A stretch of 64,000 bases of DNA from Hondaea fermentalgiana (Eukaryota > Sar > Bigyra > Thraustochytrida > Thraustochytriidae), in the NCBI GenBank assembly GCA_014084085.1, contig NPFB01000019.1, positions 104,168-168,167 of the forward strand, read 5' to 3'. The notes beneath the pieces were generated by a model. That model was not told the origin of the DNA and ran no database searches. It was given only the letters and a program-made list of their open reading frames with translations. Position 1 is the stretch's first letter. Each line of letters starts with the position of its first letter. The translations under genes were made by a program, and so were the position numbers. Below, piece by piece: positions 59,670-64,000 of the stretch.

Positions 59670-59947
59670 ACGCCCAGCGGATGGAGATATGTAGGCATTG
59701 CAGGAGCTGTTGTTGCCGCCTCTGCCTTGCTACGTTCGAGGTCCAGGCTCTCGCGAAAGCTGTCGCACAGACTCCCGCGCGGCGCGTCGGCTGTGCTCCT
59801 CGCCTCGCTCGCAGCGGAGCCCGTGCCCCTCTGGCGATTACCGCTATGAATCGCGGGGGTCCGTGCGCAGCAGGGAAAAGAGACGTTCGCAAAGGGACGT
59901 TGCTGGGACTGCTGCTGCCGCGTCTGCCTCAGTTCTGCGCTTGCCAT
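57260..59947 (-). CDS. R2R3-type MYB transcription factor
   Basis: 895 residues from ATG 59947; ATG 59698 (MPTYLHPLG) is an alternative. Two MYB repeats lie at about residues 280-385. R2-like: [20 protein letters not shown], then [20 protein letters not shown] and [14 protein letters not shown]3-like: [20 protein letters not shown], then [20 protein letters not shown]. Both carry the regular Trp spacing and the recognition-helix residues of c-Myb-type factors that bind (T/C)AAC(G/T)G. The N-terminus has a pure 20-residue polyGln, then Asn/Ser and His-rich sequence. The C-terminus has more polyGln, a Lys/Arg-rich nuclear-signal region ([20 protein letters not shown]) and an acidic end. Probably a nuclear regulator of cell cycle or differentiation; the target genes are unknown. 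Confidence 0.92.
59512..59669 (-). repeat. polyGln/polyAsn coding repeats in MYB
   Basis: CTG/TTG triplets at 59612-59669 encode about 20 Gln. GTT/ATT-type triplets at about 59520-59580 encode Asn/Ser runs. Confidence 0.85.
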
Positions 59948-62767
59948 CGACCGTCCCAGCCGCTGCGGAGGCCGAGGGGGTCCTGCTCTGCCCTGCTCTG
60001 CCCTTGCCTGCCCCGTCTGCCCCGCTCTGCCAACGTGCGTGCGGGTTATGCTGCCTCGCGCGGGTCTTGCTCGCCTGCCAAGCACGTCTGCAGGGAGCCC
60101 GCCGAGCCGCGCCGAGCAGGCCGCGCCCAAGTAGGCACGCACGCACGCACGCGCTCTCGCGGCCTGGCAGGGAAGGAAGGGGAGGAAAGGCGGCGCGCGA
60201 ACTCCACCTCCCTCCCTCGCAGCGCGAATCTGACCCTCCCCCGCGGCACCGCCCCTCCCTCCCGGGCTGCGCGCCGACAACGCCGCCGTGAGGGTCCTTG
60301 TGGCCGTTCACGGCGCGGGGGACGAGGGGCGCGGGATGGATGACCAGGAGACCAAAGAGCTCGGCGCGGAGGCCCACCAGGTCTCCTCGGTCGATGTCGA
60401 TCGATCGGTCGAGCGATTGAGCGAAAAGACGCCGAGCTTAGGCTGGAGCGTGGGCTTGAGATTGGGCGAGGCGCGAAAACTTGGAAAAGGGGGCGATCTC
60501 GAGCTCGAAGAATGGAATGGGACGGGGACTGACCCACCCTCCCGAAAAGCGGAGGAAATACTCGAGTCACAACTCGAAGAAATCCACTCCTACTACCAGC
60601 TCAGAGTCCCGCTGCTCCGGCGTCCGCCACTTCTCCTCCTCCTCCTTCGACTCGTTCTCAACTTCTCCGTCGCCCCCGTCTTCTCGTTCGCTCCTCCGGG
60701 GCTGGCTCGGCTCCGCTCGACTGTTGGCGCACCGAGACTGCTCGGCGGCGCGGTGTGCCCCGCTCTTACTTGCTCTTGGCCGCGTACACCCCGGGCCCCA
60801 CTACTCTACCGTAGCCCATTTTACAAATGAAACAAAATGGCCAACCAGGTGGTACGACACTGCAGCAATGGCGGCCGCTGTGGCGCCCAAAGCACGCCTT
60901 GCCTTGCGCACGCTCGCACGCACCCGAGTCTGCGCGCGGCTGCGGCGAAACCGTCGCCGTCGGGGACTGCGCGCCACGCGGCCAGCCGACCCGGAGGGCG
61001 ATCAGGCGCGCGGCTGCTCTGGCTGGCTGGCTGGCGGGCTGGTCTCGGACGGAGCCAACGTCGGCTTGGGACGCGCTGGGACGATTTTGACGACGACGAT
61101 AGCAGCAGCAGCGGCACAGACAGCAGCAGCGGCGACTGCGAGCGCGGGCGCTCGAGGCCTTCGCGCCGCAGCCGCGCGAGACGCCGCGCTCGCTCTGGCA
61201 GGCGAGAGGGCCGCCGGGGCCTGGACTCGATCGAGGCTGAGCCTGCGAGACGCGGTGGCACCGTCGCGCGCGTGCTGGGCGGAGCGAGGTCCGCTTCGTG
61301 GCAAGAGTTACGTTGGAACGCGATCGGGCCCGGGCACCAAGGAAGCAGTGCATAGCGAGCCAGCAAATGCATGCGCTTCCTTTTCAGGACGACCTCGGTG
61401 CTCAGGGTAAGCCCAAGGTAAGCCCAGGGCGATGCGAAGCAATGCACCAGGCCAACCCAGACGTCACGAGGCCGAAACATGTCGCGCCAAACCAAGTCAT
61501 CGCTGGCCCTGCCCTGCACGAGACTCATGACTTGCATCGCTCTCACGTACGCCGACCGGTACTTTTTACGGAAAAAGAGCGGCCAACAGCCATTTGATGC
61601 CGGGCACCGACGGCTTCTTGCTTGACGTCGTGTCGTGTCAAAGGTTGATCGCGTCGAGTGCGCCACTGGCCTTGCTAGACAACCAGCCAGCCAGCCAGCC
61701 AGCCATCGTGGGGCCGGCCAGCTGCTGCTGCTGAGCTGCAGCAGCAGCAGCAACCAAACAAATGCACTCCCGCAGGACGCCTCGACATGAGAGCGACTGT
61801 GCCTCCTTCGTTGCATGGCCCTCCCTCCCTCTTTTCTTCCTTGCTTTCCTCCTTCCTCTTACTGTTAGTGTTCGGCGGCGGCCATGCCAGCCTGCCTGCC
61901 ACGTCTCCGGCAACCAGCTGCAGCTGGCTGCAATGCGGAGGGACGGAAACCCGTGTGCTCGGCTGCGGCGTGCGGCTGCAGCTAGATGTCAAGCACTTGC
62001 ATGCGATGCAAGCAAAAAACAAGTAGAAAAGCAAAGAATGGAAAGGAAGACGCGGCAGCAGCTACCGGAACCACAGGATGAAGGAAGGCCTGGCCAGCGC
62101 CACCCGCCAAGCAAACAAACCAACTTGCCTTGAAGCCAGAGGCTCTGCCTCCATGTCGGACGCTCTCGCGCGGCTTCGTTCGACTCGAGAAGAGGCTCGC
62201 GTTGCATCGGCAGTGCAAAGGGAAAGGCCTTTTTCATGCAATGGCCGAGGTCCAGTGGCTCGTGATGCGGTTCGAGGCCCTGCCGACAATAAGTGAGGCG
62301 TGCGGCTGCGTCAACAGTAGGCCTGTCATGTATGCGCGAGTCCCAGAACTTCAGGATGCGATGCGAAAGCTTGCAACAAAAAGAGCGAGCAATAGTGGCC
62401 GCTCCCGCTGCCACTACCACGAGAATTTGACCATTTGCTTGGGTGGGCTGGGCTACCTACCAGTCGTACGTACCTCGACGCGGGGGTGCCACTCGCTCCA
62501 CGCTTATTGGAATAACAAGTCAGACGATTCTCCCCCTCCGAGGCTTGCTTCTCCAGCCTCCAAACTCGTGCACGGCGCGGCGCCGACCATCGCCACCCAT
62601 GCAATGGACGCCGAAAGAGCCGCCATGTCGGCCGGCGGTGCTGGTGGTAAAATGATGATGCTCTTGGTGAGCGCTGCCAGCAGGAGCTGTAGACTGATTT
62701 GTCGCGAAGAGACGTGTGATCGGCAAACTGGTCCGTGTGAACTACCCGTCCCGTCCCATCTTCTTCA

Positions 62768-62785
62768 CCCCCCCCCCCCCCCCCC
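62768..62785. repeat. C18 homopolymer
   Basis: Eighteen consecutive C after TTCTTCA; second such run in the window. Confidence 0.85.
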
Positions 62786-63190
62786 TCCACTACTTGCTCC
62801 AGTTGTACTCGGCCGGCCAGTCGCAGGCGGCCGCTCCTCAGGATTGACCCTCCGAGCCATGAGCGACTTGCGCCTGCAGCTGCGACCGCCGCTGCCGATA
62901 GCGCATCGAGCGCAGAAGAAGCGAGCTTCGTTCGACGAGTCGAAGTGAGCGAGTTCTTCCCTCGGCGCCGCTAACCCGTAACCGCCGGCTCCACAGCCCG
63001 CCGCAACTGCGGGTGTGCGAAACGGGTTGCGCGCGACGGCGCGGAAGGCGCGGAAGGCGCGGCGCGAGGAGCCTCGGAGAGCGAGCGCTCTCAGGATTTG
63101 GTCTCGGCTTGCGGCAATGGAGAGGCTGCCGGACCGCCGGGAGGACGGTGCGGCGCGCAAAAGGCAGTAGGAGAGAACCCGCGCTGCGCG

Positions 63191-63223
63191 GCGGCAGCGT
63201 TGCGGCAGCGTTGCGGCAGCGTT
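63191..63223. repeat. three 11-nt tandem units
   Basis: GCGGCAGCGTT repeated three times exactly, about 100 nt upstream of the start codon at 63323. Confidence 0.9.
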
Positions 63224-63322
63224 GCGGGAGAGTGTGTGAGAGAGAGAGGTGACGACGACGCTCGGGGCACCAGTGCGTTGCGGAGCGTCCAGATCGAGGT
63301 TGCGCGCATTGATCGTGTGTCG

Positions 63323-64000
63323 ATGGCGTCTTCAGGACTACCGACGGTGCTTGGCACCGTGACCTTGGCAAAGTAAGTGCAAAACTCGTGGCTGCGATTC
63401 GGCCTTTGCGTGTCTCACTCCCGCTGACGAGGTTTTGCATCGTGTGCAGTGACCAGAGTGCAGGCTCGCGCCATCGTCAAGAAAGCGCGCTCGGTCAGCT
63501 ACGTCACGCAAATGACACGGGTGAGAGTCACCCCGACGATGACAGAGTCGATGCAATGTCAACCTTTCTCGAAGATGCTCTTGTCAAGGTTCTGTGCGAG
63601 CAAGACGCAGCAAGTCTTACGCGTCCACAACTTGCATTGCTGGAGAAAGCACGCAGGCGGTCGCCTCAAACGACTCACTCGACGCGATCCTCGCCCAAAA
63701 AAAAAAACGCGAACGAGACGAAGCCAAGACCTCCTCAACCTTCAACGCCTCCACCTGCTCACGTTGCGGAACATGCCAGCCTCGTTGAGCAAGATGTCCA
63801 TGATTGGCTCAACGGTGACCGCGCAACGACCCCAATGCTCCAACCCCATCCACCGCTCCAAACCGAGGCTGACGCGGCGGACAAAAGAGCGGTCCAAGGC
63901 GGCATGTCGTCGACTGCTCCAAGGCAAGGCCGGAAGAGTCCTCGAAAGGCCATTATAAAACAAAGCCGGAATACCATCGACACCAAGGGTGCAGAGCCAG
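63323..64000 (+). CDS. two-exon gene, hydrophilic protein of unknown function (3' end outside window)
   Basis: Exon 1 is 63323-63372 and exon 2 is 63450 onward. Exon 1 encodes MASSGLPTVLGTVTLA plus two bases of the next codon. Splicing restores the frame (Asn-Asp-Gln) and leaves about 184 codons open to the window end without a stop. The best segment is MSTFLEDALVKVLCEQDAAS followed by LTRPQLALLEKARRRSPQ, a likely helical pair at about residues 55-95. After it come Ser/Pro/Thr/Lys-rich linker sequence, a short VEQDVHDWLNGDRA helix and a basic stretch (GRKSPRKAIIKQSR). The composition suggests a nuclear or scaffold protein, but no domain is recognised. This is the only gene in the window where an intron is clear. 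Confidence 0.65.
63373..63449 (+). other. spliceosomal intron, 77 nt
   Basis: Donor GTAAGT, a CTGAC branch-like site at 63424-63428 (about 21 nt before the end) and acceptor GTGTGCAG. Removal joins exon 1 to the long frame of exon 2; retention gives an immediate stop (TAA) after AAG. Confidence 0.75.

Larger units (their letters stand above)
59948..63322. other. large divergent region without supported gene
   Basis: 3.4 kb between the MYB gene (minus) and the two-exon gene (plus). Frames here are Arg/Ala/Ser/Pro low complexity or begin only with GTG/TTG. It holds (GGCT)n near 61676-61704, CAGCTG/CTGCAG clusters at about 61718-61752 and 61914-61932, a C18 run (62768-62785) and three 11-nt units just upstream of the last gene. 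Confidence 0.55.

Noticed and set aside
62228..62285. TGGCCGAGG ... GGTTCGAGGCC resembling tRNA A and B boxes
   Set aside because: The spacing between the two is too short and no acceptor or anticodon stem forms.
60821..63000. Several frames of 200-330 codons on both strands
   Set aside because: Made of microsatellite translations (poly-Ala, poly-Pro, poly-Leu); several begin only at GTG or TTG, and no conserved core is visible.

Overview
The window looks like a GC-rich, intron-poor nuclear scaffold of a single-celled eukaryote. The gene set is unmistakably eukaryotic: PRP8, BUB3, a NUP43-like protein, myosin, heat-shock factor, tetraspanin, TM9SF/nonaspanin, R2R3-MYB and NUFIP1. Nearly every gene is one long uninterrupted frame. 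Long polyglutamine tracts, very many tetra- and pentanucleotide microsatellites and GC-rich coding DNA are compatible with a stramenopile, perhaps a thraustochytrid (Hondaea/Aurantiochytrium-like). That placement is an inference; no homology search was run. A 100-base run of N (46681-46780) is an assembly gap.

Layout. 1-2.0 kb: decayed MULE-type transposase. 3.3-4.2 kb: a small secreted protein and a basic orphan. 4.8-8.5 kb: myosin with two C-terminal PH-like domains. 8.9-10.3 kb: heat-shock factor. 12.7-13.2 kb: single-pass membrane protein. 13.5-17.4 kb: a 1301-residue orphan carrying about 40 short GK-x-x-x-[YF]-[ED] repeats. 17.4-25.6 kb: an 8.2-kb simple-repeat-rich stretch with no gene I can support. 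25.6-28.7 kb: NUFIP1-like protein and a polytopic membrane protein, divergent. 28.7-31.1 kb: lower-GC stretch with gene remnants and a degenerate tandem repeat. 31.1-34.7 kb: tetraspanin and TM9SF. 35.7-38.9 kb: two conserved or orphan proteins. 39.4-46.7 kb: PRP8. 47.5-48.4 kb: BUB3, divergent from PRP8. 48.9-51.7 kb: IQ/WW/B-box protein. 52.2-52.9 kb: glutathione transferase. 53.7-54.8 kb: NUP43-like protein. 55.1-56.6 kb: EGF-plus-7TM protein. 57.3-59.9 kb: MYB factor. 63.3 kb to the end: a two-exon gene with a clear 77-nt intron, running off the window.

The genes do not form an operon or a single pathway; this is ordinary eukaryotic interspersion. All five convergent gene pairs are separated by only 329-425 nt, while divergent pairs have 0.5-3.4 kb between them. 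The microsatellites concentrate in those upstream and divergent spaces. No rRNA, tRNA or CRISPR array was recognised. Start codons were chosen as the first in-frame ATG compatible with family alignment; frames that extend further upstream only through GTG or TTG were trimmed.
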